A stretch of 64,000 nt of DNA from Paragordius varius (Eukaryota > Nematomorpha): positions 2,356,001-2,420,000 of the forward strand of contig OZ176056.1 in NCBI GenBank assembly GCA_964247055.1. The letters run 5' to 3'. Of this stretch, positions 12,709-24,400 are shown one piece after another. A model generated the notes under the pieces. It did no database searches and had not been told where the DNA came from. It saw only the letters and a program-made list of their open reading frames with translations. Made by a program: the position numbers and the translations under genes. Within the stretch, counting starts at the first letter, position 1. The number at the start of each line of letters is the position of its first letter.

Positions 12709-15700
12709 ATGGCTCATAAATCTGGTAAGAAAATAAAATTCCGATATAATGTGAATCGTAGAAAATTAAAGACAAAATCAGAAAATTAAAAAAATTTGCA
12801 TGTTAAAATAGATTTTGAAGCGCAATCCTTATGTTTTTTTGCCAGATGTAATTTATCGATTTATTGTCATTTGCTTGTTAACAACATGTGCCTATGAATA
12901 CCAAGGAAGCCAAAAATTTGATAGATGAAAAGCAACAGCGCTCATCTGTATTTGGATTGGACAAATTGGCTCAAATTTCTGCAATATGGATAACTTCGAC
13001 TGGAGAGAGCTTATCAAATGGAATTCCGCAACTGGATTTATCTTGAAATATTTTGATACATCAAAACACCCAGCCTGTACCGCCAATATCACGAGAGACC
13101 GAAATTGTGGACCGAAATTGTGGACGTAAAACATCATATACTCAACTTCGAAAAAACACGACCCTATATTGAACTGGTGATTAATGAAACAATTAAGCTA
13201 CCTTTATGGTGTGCGATATTCATTATATTACCGAACCTAGGGTTGGTGCGTCAACATCTTTATTATCCGGAAGTTAAACATAGTGGACTTCCGTGTAACG
13301 GGTGAATAAGGGCACATGTTGTCTAAAGGAAATAAATTTGTTGAAACAATGTGGCACAGTTGAACTAGACAGTGGGTATATGCTTGTTCCTGGGTGGAGT
13401 CCTAAAATCTAGATAAGTCCTTTTACTTATATTTTTGCGACCTTTTTTCTTATATTTTTGCGACCTTTATTCGATATCTTTAAAGTTTTAATATTAAAAC
13501 AAATATTTATTTTGCTCGTATAATTTAATATCTCCTCGTAATCACCTTATTAGATTTCAAAAGTAATTTTTTAGAGCATCTTAATTATTCAAATATTACA
13601 TTTTTAGCATTTAGATAGGTCCTTTTTTACTACCTTTATTTTACTGGAAAAGAAATTAATCAATAGTTCCCCATATTTATTTAAATGATATAAAAAGCAC
13701 CCTGATCTTAGATTATAGAATAATAATTAGATGTATTTTATATGATCCCTGGATTACCTACCATTATAAGCAGGTTCATAATCAAGTAAGAATTAGAAAA
13801 GGTCTAGAAACATCGCCGGTAAATACGCAGGGTAAAATTCTAATAGTTAATACATTTTATAATTAATACAATTCTAAATATATATACATTATATTTATAA
13901 CATATTTATTTATTTATAACATATCATATTTAATAATATAAAGTATGAACACTTAAATTTCAAACTATAATTAACACTCTTAACATCACCCTATATCAAA
14001 ATCCTTTCTCTAACATCACCCCACTTATTCGGAATAAAAAACAAATACAAACAAATATTTAACATTTATATTTCAAACAACTAATGTACTTTAAATTTAC
14101 AATTTAAATAATGCTATAATTAAGTTAAAATCCCCCTTTAAATAAATATCCCCCAAATTTAAGACTTAAATGAAAATACCGGAAACGTCCATCACATATA
14201 ATATACTAAAATTACATATACACTATTAAAAATTTTACATAAAGATACTATAATCCCTACTTCGTTGGCGTCCGTTGGCGCCTACTATTTAACAAATCCT
14301 TAATAAAAAATATATATATTAAAGTAAAAAACAACAAATAATAATAATTATCAAATCATTAAAAAATTCCTAAAATAAAAACAACCTTTTCGACAAACTT
14401 ACTAATAATAATAATAATATATACCTACTCAAAACTCATAATTAAAAACCATTAAGACTTCCAAATAAGAAAAGAATCTTCATAATTAAAAAGATAAAGA
14501 GACACCAAATATTAACATAAAAGTCAAGAAACCCCGTTAACTAATTGGTAAAATTTTACTTATTTTTAGGTCTTCACATCCAAAGTGACTCTAACCATAA
14601 TAATTAAAACCTTTTCTGAATAAAAATACCCAAACAAGATTTCACATAAGGTTAAAATATAATTTTAATAGATTAAACGCTTTAATCACCTATAAAAACT
14701 AATTGATTTAAACCCACTCAACCAAAATATTAAACGATTAGAGGACAATCTTAATTTCACCAAATAAAAACACCAAATTAGAATAAAGTAATTTTAAATA
14801 TTATAAATAAGCGAAATTATCTCCAAACTCTATAACAGTCACCTAAACCTACAAAATTAAATTAAACTCCGATAATATAAATAAAATAAAACTCCAAGAA
14901 TAGGTATTCAATTACTAAAGATTTTATAGGTTTTACAGAATAGTGAATACTTAATGCCCAATTTAGTTTTATCACTCACTTCGTGGAATGTAGCTGGAAT
15001 AAGGAATAAAGATAAACAAAAACATCTTGCACTAATCTGCCAAAACCACAAAATGGGACTAATATGCATTCAAGAAACCCATTTAAATTTTAATGGGTCC
15101 ATCTTAATGGACAAAGGTTATAAACTTTACAACTCAAAAGCAGACGGCAAATCCGGCGGAGTTGGATTCCTTACCAAAAAACACATGACAAGAAAAATAA
15201 AAAAATTTATCCCACACGACCACCGCTTAGCCGAACTACATCTTCAATACAACGACAGTTACTTGATAATAATAAGCGCATATGCTCCTCATGATGCTCC
15301 AACCTACAAATCCTTCCTAGATAATCTAAAAAACATAATTGACAAATGTCCTAAGAACAGCACCCTTATAATTGGCGGCGATATGAACGCAAAAATAGGT
15401 TCACAACATTTCACATGGGCAGTAGGGAAATACACACCAAAAATCACCAACACAAATGGAAGACTACTAGCCCAGTTCTGTGAAACCGAAAAATTACTAT
15501 TAACTAATACTTTTTTCAATGGCCCCAAAGGGAGATATACCAGAATATCTACAAACAAAAAATCTTCGCAAATAGATTTTATATTAATGAAAGAAAATTG
15601 CTTTAGAAAAATTAAAACAGCACAAAGTGGTAATTATTATGGCACATTTAGTGACCACAAACCTATATCCTTAGAATACAAAATAGGTTGGAAAGGGATG

Positions 15701-18700
15701 CAAAGTAACAAAATAGTTGGACCCCTAAATCAATGGGAAACAATCATCCACAAATTAAAGATGACAAACATCTCTCCTAAAAATGTATCATTGGAAACAG
15801 TATCAGAGAAAACTAAGAAAATGATAATGGACACAAAAAATAAATGTTTTAGTCTTAGGAAAAAAATATGGATTAAACAAAAAATGAATAAATTGGTTAG
15901 AAGAGACAGGACAAAATATTTCCATGATTTATTTAAACACATGAATAGCTTGCACAATCTTCCAAGAGAATTATTCAATACATACAATCAATTTGTCAAA
16001 AAGCCTAAAATCTCATCATCCTTAGTAATTAACAATATCAAATGCTCAGACCCCAATATTATTGTCAATCATCTAACCGATTACTATATGGACCTATATA
16101 GAGGAACATACGAAAAAAACGAAACAACCGCATTTCCTTTTTCATTGAACCTAGACGTAAATTTATTTCTTAGCATATTAAAGAATCTTAAAAGTTATAA
16201 AGCACCAGGACCAGATAATTCAACGACAACCAGTTGGAAAATAGATCGAAATTGGTGCACAATCAACACCTTACCATTTATAAACCAATACCTCAATAAA
16301 GGGGAGTTCCACGAGGAATGGCTCAAATTTACCATAAAAACTTTACCGAAAAAAAGTAACGCATGTAAACCTGAAGATTATAGAGGTATAACTTTATCCA
16401 ATACTATCTATAAAATCCTGGCAACAACAGCCCTACGACAACTTGAGAAGCTAGAACATGAGCTTCACCCCGCAATCGGTGGATTCAGAAAAGGGTGCGG
16501 AACAACGGAACTATTTACGGCTTTAAATATATACATAGAAAAAAGCAATATGCTAAAAACAACAATCTGGATATGTTTCGTCGACATCAAGAAAGCGTTT
16601 GACCACGCAAACAGAGAATATATAATAAAAATAATAAACAATCTAAAACTCGATCAAAATTGGAAAAACTTTATAATTAACCTGTTAATAAATGGAAGAT
16701 TCCAAGTCGTCACTGAAGGTCATTATGGAAATATATTTTCAACTACTAGAGGAGTCAAACAAGGATGCCCAATATCCCCAAAAATATTTAATCTCATTAC
16801 AGATAAAATTTTAAAAGAAATGGAATGTGAGTTAAGCTCCTACAAAATAATGGCATATGCTGATGACATATGTATAGTTAGCGAATCAATCGAGTCCCTT
16901 AGATCTTGCATCGAATTATTAGCAACAAAATTTAAAGAAGCAGGTCTGATATTAAATATGGACAAAACCAAAGTTATGACAACATCCGAATTATCAATTA
17001 AAAAATTTCCTCTCACAATGGGAGAACTTGAAATAGTAGACAAATACAAATACTTAGGAGTCTGGTTCTCTAAAAAAGGATGTATAGATCTAAACGCAAT
17101 GAACAGATTGAACAATACCCAGGAAATATTCGGTGAAATGCGCCAACTCTGGAGTTCAAAAATTCTTAGCAAACAACTGAAATTACGACTTTTTAAGGCA
17201 TGTATAATAACAAAAATTACATATGGCTTCTCAGTATGGCCAATAAAAAGAAAAACCTTACACAGAACTCAAATATTCATCAACAAAGCCTTAAGGAAAA
17301 TAATGGGATATTCCTATCAAAACCACTCATTAATATCCAATGCAGCACTTTACGCCGAAACAAAATGCATTCCCTTAGAATACGCTATCCCGCTAGCAGG
17401 ATTAAATGTTATGGCACATCAAATTAAAAGATCTAACATAGGCCCACTGTGGGAAGCGCTATCATGGAAAGATAATAACACCGAAAATTACAAACAAGAC
17501 AAAACTACTTGGCTAGGACGCATCTTAACATTTCTTTCAAGATTCGATTTGAATGAAAACAAATTTATTCAGTTAGTTAAACAAAACAATTGGAAAAAAA
17601 CGGCCGAAGAATGCAAATTACAAATAATTGCTATGTGTTTGTTAGACCACGAGGAAAAGAAAGAACAAAAAAAGCTTAGAAAAATTAAAAAATCAAGAAC
17701 CGATAATGATAATATGTGGATAACGCTTACACTCGAGACATTAGGGTTCCTTTTTTCTCTTTACTCTTCTTTGCGAAATTTAAAAAAATATATATATTTA
17801 GTACAGTAGCATATGGTAAATAATTCAAATAAAAATAAAAAATAAAGTTTATAAATTAAAATAGGTTACAAATCTTAATCTTTTCTTACCATACGCTACT
17901 GTATATAACGAATTTGATTTCCAAAACAGTCTAAACTTATAATAATTTTTAAACTAAATTTTGGAACTTTAAAAACTGTACCTTAAATATATACGATAAT
18001 ATTAACTGAATCAAAATACTTTACGTACATCAAACATTTTATTGCAAATAATTGGATTGGATTTAGAAATAACCATTTTTTTTCTTTTCTCCTTTGAAGA
18101 TAACTAATTAAAACAGCCATAAAATATAAATAAAATATTTCAATATAATAAAGGTCATCCTAAAATATTTTTGGAATAAATATAAACCGATATAACTTTA
18201 AATATAACTTCCTTATTTATATTAGAATAAATCAAACTTTTGTAATCAATGCCCCGTGAAGGCTATGCTGTGAAGGGGATTGGGGAGTCTTGTGCAGACT
18301 GAAACTGTCAAGTTAGATTGATCTTGTTTCACCCCTGATACTGATACTGATACTGAGAAAATAAAATTCCGATATAATGTGAATCGTAAAAAACTATGGA
18401 AGAAATCTAAAAGGAAACCTAAAATACCGTAAGCGATTTTTATTTATACCAATAGTGATGAATTAAAATCTAGTTGGAAAGACAAAGCTAATGTAAATAC
18501 AAATTATAAATCATTTGGATTGGCCCTAGACCCAAACAAAATTATTGGTAAAGCTTTGAAAAAGAAACAAAAACAAAACTTACAGGCTGATTTTGAAGAT
18601 AATAATGATATGGAAATAGTTGAGCCAAAGACTCAAGTTGCTAAAGGTATTTGTACCGCAACTTATATTTAGAATTGGAAGATTTAGCCAAATCTAAAGA

Positions 18701-19097
18701 ACCTAAACATACAGGAATTGTAAATAATTTAAGTTCAGACCACATTATATTTTGTGAGATGATGATTGAAAAACACGGGACAAATTTTCAAGTAATAAAA
18801 ATTAAAATATAAAATGAGATAAATGAATTTTTTCACGAAAAACATTTTTGATTTTTGTTCATAATAGAGTGGTTAATTTTTACATAAAGGTCAATTAAAA
18901 TATATGTTTTTTATGACAAATATATCTTTTATTGATACATTTTACTGTAATTTATTTTTTTATTCAAATATAAGGCCATGTCACGAGATGTCGAAAATGT
19001 TTACCAACATACTCCCAAACAAATTCGTCGTATGATCCTAAAATACAAATCATATAAAACTCAGAAAAGCATTCATGAAATAGCCCAAACTATGTGA
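12709..19097 (+). CDS. NOP16: Nucleolar protein 16 homologue, exon 1 interrupted by a LINE
   Basis: Exons: 12709-12760 continued at 18389-18428 (18356-18388 repeats 12728-12760), then 18456-18646, 18673-18791 and 18975-19097 (TGA). Without the insertion the product is 174 aa, against 178 in human. NOP16 works in the nucleolus in 60S ribosome assembly. Recognisable parts are the basic start FRYNVNRKKLWKK, then FGLALDPNK, LEDLAKS, IEKHGTNFQAMSRDVENVYQ and HTPKQIRRMI. Introns are 27, 26 and 183 nt. The LINE (12761-18355) enters after codon 17 and brings an in-frame stop about ten codons later. The downstream half has no obvious start of its own, so this copy should be non-functional as it stands. 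AATAAA overlaps the stop codon (TGAATAAA). The perfect target duplication suggests a recent, perhaps heterozygous insertion. Confidence 0.88.
12728..12760 (+). repeat. Target-site duplication, 5' copy
   Basis: The 33 nt are identical to 18356-18388. It lies within NOP16 exon 1 and directly precedes the LINE insertion. The first base could also belong to the LINE tail, so the duplication is 32 or 33 nt. Confidence 0.9.
12890..13310 (+). other. Coding-like sequence in the 5' part of the LINE insertion
   Basis: Successive frames read like protein although none stays open: KEAKNLIDEKQQRS then SVFGLDKLAQ, next DWRELIKWNSATG and FDTSKHPACTAN, then LNFEKTRPYIELV. A 14-bp sequence (GACCGAAATTGTGG) is directly repeated at about 13098-13125. 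I do not recognise a family. It could be a decayed ORF1, a captured host exon, or older DNA carried with the insertion. Confidence 0.35.
14954..17809 (+). CDS. LINE ORF2: endonuclease and reverse transcriptase, 951 aa
   Basis: One uninterrupted frame. The N-terminal apurinic endonuclease-like domain has SWNVAGIRN, IQETHLNF, IIGGDMNAKIG, SSQIDFILM and FSDHKPISLEY. The reverse transcriptase follows with KAPGPDN, EDYRGITLSN, GGFRKGCGTTE, FVDIKKAFDHA, GVKQGCPISP and the catalytic AYADDICIV (YADD at residues 635-638). The C-terminal 250 residues have no RNase H or clear zinc finger. The last residues read into a small palindromic MITE, so the natural C-terminus may differ. The product would nick target DNA and copy the element RNA in cis. 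All catalytic motifs are present, so the copy may still be competent. Codon use follows the G-poor strand bias of the element, unlike host exons. Confidence 0.93.
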   Translation: MPNLVLSLTSWNVAGIRNKDKQKHLALICQNHKMGLICIQETHLNFNGSILMDKGYKLYNSKADGKSGGVGFLTKKHMTRKIKKFIPHDHRLAELHLQYNDSYLIIISAYAPHDAPTYKSFLDNLKNIIDKCPKNSTLIIGGDMNAKIGSQHFTWAVGKYTPKITNTNGRLLAQFCETEKLLLTNTFFNGPKGRYTRISTNKKSSQIDFILMKENCFRKIKTAQSGNYYGTFSDHKPISLEYKIGWKGMQSNKIVGPLNQWETIIHKLKMTNISPKNVSLETVSEKTKKMIMDTKNKCFSLRKKIWIKQKMNKLVRRDRTKYFHDLFKHMNSLHNLPRELFNTYNQFVKKPKISSSLVINNIKCSDPNIIVNHLTDYYMDLYRGTYEKNETTAFPFSLNLDVNLFLSILKNLKSYKAPGPDNSTTTSWKIDRNWCTINTLPFINQYLNKGEFHEEWLKFTIKTLPKKSNACKPEDYRGITLSNTIYKILATTALRQLEKLEHELHPAIGGFRKGCGTTELFTALNIYIEKSNMLKTTIWICFVDIKKAFDHANREYIIKIINNLKLDQNWKNFIINLLINGRFQVVTEGHYGNIFSTTRGVKQGCPISPKIFNLITDKILKEMECELSSYKIMAYADDICIVSESIESLRSCIELLATKFKEAGLILNMDKTKVMTTSELSIKKFPLTMGELEIVDKYKYLGVWFSKKGCIDLNAMNRLNNTQEIFGEMRQLWSSKILSKQLKLRLFKACIITKITYGFSVWPIKRKTLHRTQIFINKALRKIMGYSYQNHSLISNAALYAETKCIPLEYAIPLAGLNVMAHQIKRSNIGPLWEALSWKDNNTENYKQDKTTWLGRILTFLSRFDLNENKFIQLVKQNNWKKTAEECKLQIIAMCLLDHEEKKEQKKLRKIKKSRTDNDNMWITLTLETLGFLFSLYSSLRNLKKYIYLVQ
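17802..17903. mobile_element. Small palindromic MITE at the end of the LINE ORF
   Basis: The terminal inverted repeats are TACAGTAGCATATGGTAA and its mirror TTACCATACGCTACTGTA (17 of 18 positions match). The whole element is 102 bp. It probably inserted into the LINE before or after that LINE entered NOP16. Confidence 0.75.
18356..18388 (+). repeat. Target-site duplication, 3' copy
   Basis: It is identical to 12728-12760 and directly follows the TGATAC tail of the LINE. From here NOP16 coding sequence continues in the original frame. Confidence 0.9.
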
Positions 19098-20864
19098 ATA
19101 AATATGCTTTATTTCAATAAATTTGTAATAGATTTTAATTAAATACAATTCAGTTAACTTTGTCAGTTTAGTTTAAAAAGTAATATCGGATTAATTTGGT
19201 ATTGTTTTGGTTTAAAATAATTAAAATAATGGGTGAAATTAAAAATTTGAGATCATAATAATATTTTATTTTAAAACATTCACAAATAGATTTATATAAC
19301 CATGGGCAATAAATGATAAACAAGTGTTAATTTCTATAAAAAACGGTGTTCCACCATATTGCATTTTTTCCCGTTATTTTTTTGAAAAACATGGGACGAT
19401 TTGGAATGAACAGAGAATTTTTAATGTTAAAAAGTTTAAAATCTAAGGAAAAAGGGATTATTATATTAATCGTATTATTTAAGTTAATTGTTCTCAACAT
19501 TAATTATATTAATAATAAAATATTTAAAGTTTATTATAAAAAAGTTTTATTTAATGTAATATAAACACAATAAGCATTTCACAAAACTTTTTAAAGTTTT
19601 GATAATAAATAAAACCGTCAGGATAAAGCATCTAAATGTTTTATAGATTAAAATAATGAAATATAATTCTATATAAAAAATTTAAAACCCATAATAACAA
19701 ACCTCTATGATACAAGAATAACCCCAAGTTTATATATATAAATATTCATATAAACATTTATTAATTTACATGTATACACATTAGATAAATATAATGTTAA
19801 TTTAAATTGGATTATTAACAAACTAATTTTTACTGACAATATTGCATGATTTATGGATTAGATAAAATATATCTAATAAAATATTTTTACAAAAATGGGA
19901 ATAAGTCACCATAATAATACTTTAAAATAAATTTAAATAATATATGAAATTATTAGTAATACATACTGTATTGTTAATGGATTGCACTAAAATTAATTTA
20001 ATCAATTGTTCCCTGGGAGGTATTATTAAAATTTTCAAGTCAAATGTTTTAAATGTTTCCATATATTTATAGAATGATGTGGCAAATTTTGAAAGAAAAC
20101 CTTTTTTGAGTTAACTTATTTCCATTGTATATTGTGCTCTAAACACCAATAAAAATTGGATATATATAAGGACAAAATAGCAAAATTAAATGCAAATATC
20201 TTTCATAAACGAAAACAAACCATACCTTTTTAAACCTTGATTTTATTTATATAATTAACTTCCATATTAAATCTTTATTCCAAATTTTGAAACCTAAAAG
20301 GATGAGTTATATTAAAAAACAGTTTAAAAAAGTATGGGTTTCGTTATAAAAAATATTTGTCTTTTATTTTTCTGTATAATGTCTTTTTGTTAATTTTTCA
20401 ATCAAGTTGAAATTTAATAAAATAAACTATTTCATAAAAGACTTTTAATATTAACAGCGCATAAGTTCATCCTGATTGATTTCAAAAAAAGTCTTAATTT
20501 ATAGTTTTAACTTTTAAAGTTGGGTGTCCAAAACAAAATAAAATATAATAGAATCATTTTTAGATTGTAAAATAATATTTATAAAAAAATTTTCCACATT
20601 ATGTATTTTTCCCACAATTAGAATTAATATGCAGGAATGGTGTCATCCACTGTATATAAGATCAAAAACTTCTTAATAAAAATTCCAAAAATATTATGTT
20701 AAAAAAACAAAAAATATAGGCTGGAATAACCAAAATGATTGATTTTACTGTAAATTAAAAAAATATACCACGTTTAAAAGGTTAAAGGAGAGAACATTTA
20801 ATAAATTTCAATGCATATATGGGTAGCACAATGAAACTTTGATGTTTTGAAAATGTATCGAAAA
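19098..20864. other. Convergent 3' flanks of NOP16 and the TBC gene
   Basis: AATAAA signals near 19097 and 19116 serve NOP16. A diverged family-B MITE lies at about 20146-20390. No exon is recognised. An open frame near 19346-19564 is AT-rich and has no family-like features. Confidence 0.5.
20146..20390. mobile_element. Family-B MITE, diverged
   Basis: The left arm contains AAAAATTGGATATATA then AAACCATACC. The right arm has AAGTATGGGTTTCG then ATTTGTCTTTTATTTTTCTG. The ends are eroded. Confidence 0.5.
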
Positions 20865-21425
20865 TCATAAAAATTGTCCCGAGTTTTTGGGCTTAGAAAA
20901 TGTGTTTGCCGTACAAAAGAGTGGTGGATTATCCATACAACAATCCACGATATCAGGGTGTTGAATAGCTTCTAAAATACAAAATATTGTTTTTGTAACA
21001 CATAAAAAATGTGCGTTTTTATTTTTAATTTCTTTTTTAATATACATTAAAACTTAATTTTTTATATAAAAATTTAATAAATATATTTTTTTTAATATTT
21101 TTAACTAAAAATTATACTTTTCCAAATAGAATTTTCTCACTCATTTAAAAAATTATAAAAATATTTTTGTTAATTTTAACTTTAATTCATTTAAAAAATT
21201 ATTTTAATTACGATTGGAAAAATATATTTTATATTCAATAAATTATTTTACGTTTTATACAATGTGACCGCCATATATGTTTGGGGGAAGACAATTTATT
21301 AAATTTTTTTTCGGTGAAATCTCCGTTTCTAAAACCATTTTTTTCCAATGACATTATTCCTTGTTTTGATTTATCAATGAATTTTATTGGTTTATCCCGT
21401 GGATGGCTATATGATTAAAAAGTTA

Positions 21426-21468
<43 letters not shown>

Positions 21469-24400
21469 CAGTAAAAATTAATAAAAACTTAAAAATAATA
21501 TTACTCCTCTATGATTATCCTAAATGACATATATATGTTTTAGTAAAGGCATGTCCAACACACTATTTTTGATACTCTAGCTATAAAAAATGTTATCAAA
21601 ATAAAAAATTGGAAATTTTGCTAAGTATTTTTTATTTTGCTTGTGTAGACTTTTAAAGATTAATAATCAAGGAAAAAGTTTGATTTCAATCAAAGATTTA
21701 GGATTATTTAAGGGTTTCAAAATAAAAAAACTAAAAATTATCAAAGCAGCCACGAAGTTAGTTGTGTTGAACACCCCTGTTTAAGTGTATTGTCAAATTT
21801 TATACTAAGCGTTATTTATGTAAAGTTATAATTTAAATTTAAGGCCTTAAAAATATATGGTTGTCCTAAAAAATTATGGCTTTTCTTTTAGTTTTACATT
21901 TATTATTTCAATTTTGACTGCATGTATGAGGAAATAAATATATGAGTACCATATATGGTAGGGTATTAAATGGTTAAATAAAATGATAAGCAAATTTTTA
22001 TAAATTAGTACCCATATTCTCATAAATATACATATAAATATACCATTTACGGTTAAATTCACCTTCGAACAATTCAAATTCACCCTAAAATATAATATAT
22101 GTTTTTTAAGATTTATACCTAAATTTTTTTATAAAAAAATAAATATTTTGTAAAATAAAATAACACTGGAAAAAAATAAACTATGCCATAAAGATACATT
22201 TCATATTAATTAATGAGTTATATAAGTTCGAAAACACATAATTTATTTTAGGGTGAATTCGAATTGTTCGAGATTTGAATTGTTCAAGGGTGAATTTAAA
22301 CTGTAAATTGTATATATAATTAATCTAAAAAGATAAATTATCCCTGAAGACGATATATAGAAGATATATTTTCGCAGTGAAATTTAAAAGTACACAATTT
22401 AATAAAAATAATTTATAAATATATCTATAAATTTGATAGTAAAACCTTAATTCAGTGTTTTCATCCCAAGAACAATGTCCATTAAAATAATCCGGATATG
22501 GCAAAAGTGTATTAGGATTAGCATAATAAACAGAAGTTTTAGTATTCATACAAGCTTTTTTGTTTTCTGGCCTCTCTATATTCCTATTCTTATGAGGTAT
22601 TTCATGTACAAAATTGCCATATTTATCAAATTTTATGATTGGTGACAATAAACAGTGAGATGATCGTTTTGATAAACTGTTATTATAGGTGCCAGACATG
22701 ACATTTGTATTGCTGCATGGATTTTCTAAGGATAAAAAAATCAATTTTAAATAATATTTAATAAATATTTTTGCTAATTGGAATGATATTTTAAAGTAAA
22801 TAGATTAGCCGTAATTTGACAAATTTAAGAAATTTCCATTAACAATTAGTTTTTCCTAATAACAATTTTTCGAAAACTCAATAATAATAATAAAATATGA
22901 ATCAGTTTAAGCATTTTTTGAAAACGTAGATAATTATTCAAATTCATTATGGTTCATTTAAAATTCTTTTATAAATGTGCCGTTGTCAATTCACTTTTTC
23001 TATCAAAACCCTTACATTTAATATTAACCCGCTTAAATAACATCAATTTAAACATACAAGAAATTTTAAATGTTAATGTTTTTCTGAGCTGCCCTATTTT
23101 GTCATTCAGTACAAAAATTAAAAGTTTATCAAAAAAACTGTAAAATTTCGAAATCGCAAAGAGATGTATATATTTTCCACCCCGTATTTAAAGTATCTCA
23201 TCTATCTTCTAAAGTCTCACAAAAAGACATTCTGCTTTAATAATAACCATATGCTTTTGATTTTGTTAATCTTGTAGTATTTATAATGAAGATTTTTTAA
23301 AATGCTAAATCATAGCGAAAAATAAAGCATAACTAATATAATTTTTCATAAATTTTAACCTTAACCTACGCTATATATATATATATATATATATAAAATA
23401 AATTATTTAAAAAAATTTAATTTCAAAAATATCAAAATCCTTTAAATTTTAAATAAATATATTAAATTAAAAAAGAACAATCCTATATTACCATTAGATG
23501 GTCCCAAAGCAAAATTTGGAATTTCGTAAATGTTATTACTGTCAGTGTTTATGAGAGCATCCATATTATATGATAGCGGGAAAGTTCTATTGATATTACC
23601 ATTCGTATTTTGCACATTTTTAGACTTTTGATTTCTGCTTTTATATTTTTTCTTTTCAATAAGATTATTATCTAAACTAACATTATCAATAGTATATTTA
23701 GTTGCTAATTTATATTTCCCTCTATCAATTACTGTACATTGAGTATTGCTGGCTTCAAAGGTATTTTCAATCAGCTCAAAATTCCCATTGAAATTTTCTA
23801 AATTTGTTCCATTTTTGTTTTGGGTTAGATTATTTAAATCATCATAGACCTGATCATTTGGTAGCACATAATCTGTAATAGTGTAATATGGAGCACTTTC
23901 TGGTAAAATCTCCGTTTTATACGCAATATTTTTTGAGATTTCTGCATTTTCAATGGTTTCTAGTAGGCCAGAGTCGTTATTTGATAATTCGTTTTTTCTA
24001 GAAATTTCATTTTTTATCGCTGTAGTGGGTTTTTCAACAATTTCCGTTTTGATTTGCGATGGTGTTGAAGGGTGAATTTTAGCCGTTCGTTTTCTTTCTG
24101 CATTGGGTAGGGGGGTAGAATAATAATTGGTTGTGCCAATATTATCGTTGATGTGTTCTATAAGTTTGATAAAAATAAAATATATACAGGATCACTTTTA
24201 ACATGAAATATATTGATTATACTTTGTAACTTTTTATGTGAAATAACAATGTCCAATCCTTTTTATATAGTTGATGCGCATGTTACCAGCAAAATTTTTT
24301 CGCATGTAAGTATACGTTTTTTTTGAAATTTGCCATTTGTTTTATATTATGAATAAAATAATTAAATTCGGGTATTTGCAAAAAGGCGTTTTGGCACGCG

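Larger units (their letters stand above)
12761..18355 (+). mobile_element. AP-endonuclease-type LINE inserted in NOP16, with open ORF
   Basis: The inserted block is 5595 bp, bounded by a perfect 33-bp duplication (12728-12760 and 18356-18388). Its 3' end is a microsatellite tail of TGATAC units (about 18336-18356), as expected for target-primed reverse transcription. From about 13860 to 17810 the plus strand is strikingly G-poor, a strand bias common in LINEs. The ORF at 14954-17809 is intact. Near 18240-18330 the 3' UTR holds a GC-richer patch with AAGGGGATTGGGGAG. A 102-bp palindromic MITE (17802-17903) sits at the end of the ORF. The first kilobase (12761-13850) has different composition and may be 5' UTR, a lost ORF1 or acquired DNA. 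The clade is not determined. Confidence 0.85.

Noticed and set aside
19346-19564. 72-codon open frame between NOP16 and the TBC gene
   Set aside because: Ile/Lys/Asn-rich translation of AT-rich DNA with no domain, no conserved neighbours and no splice context.
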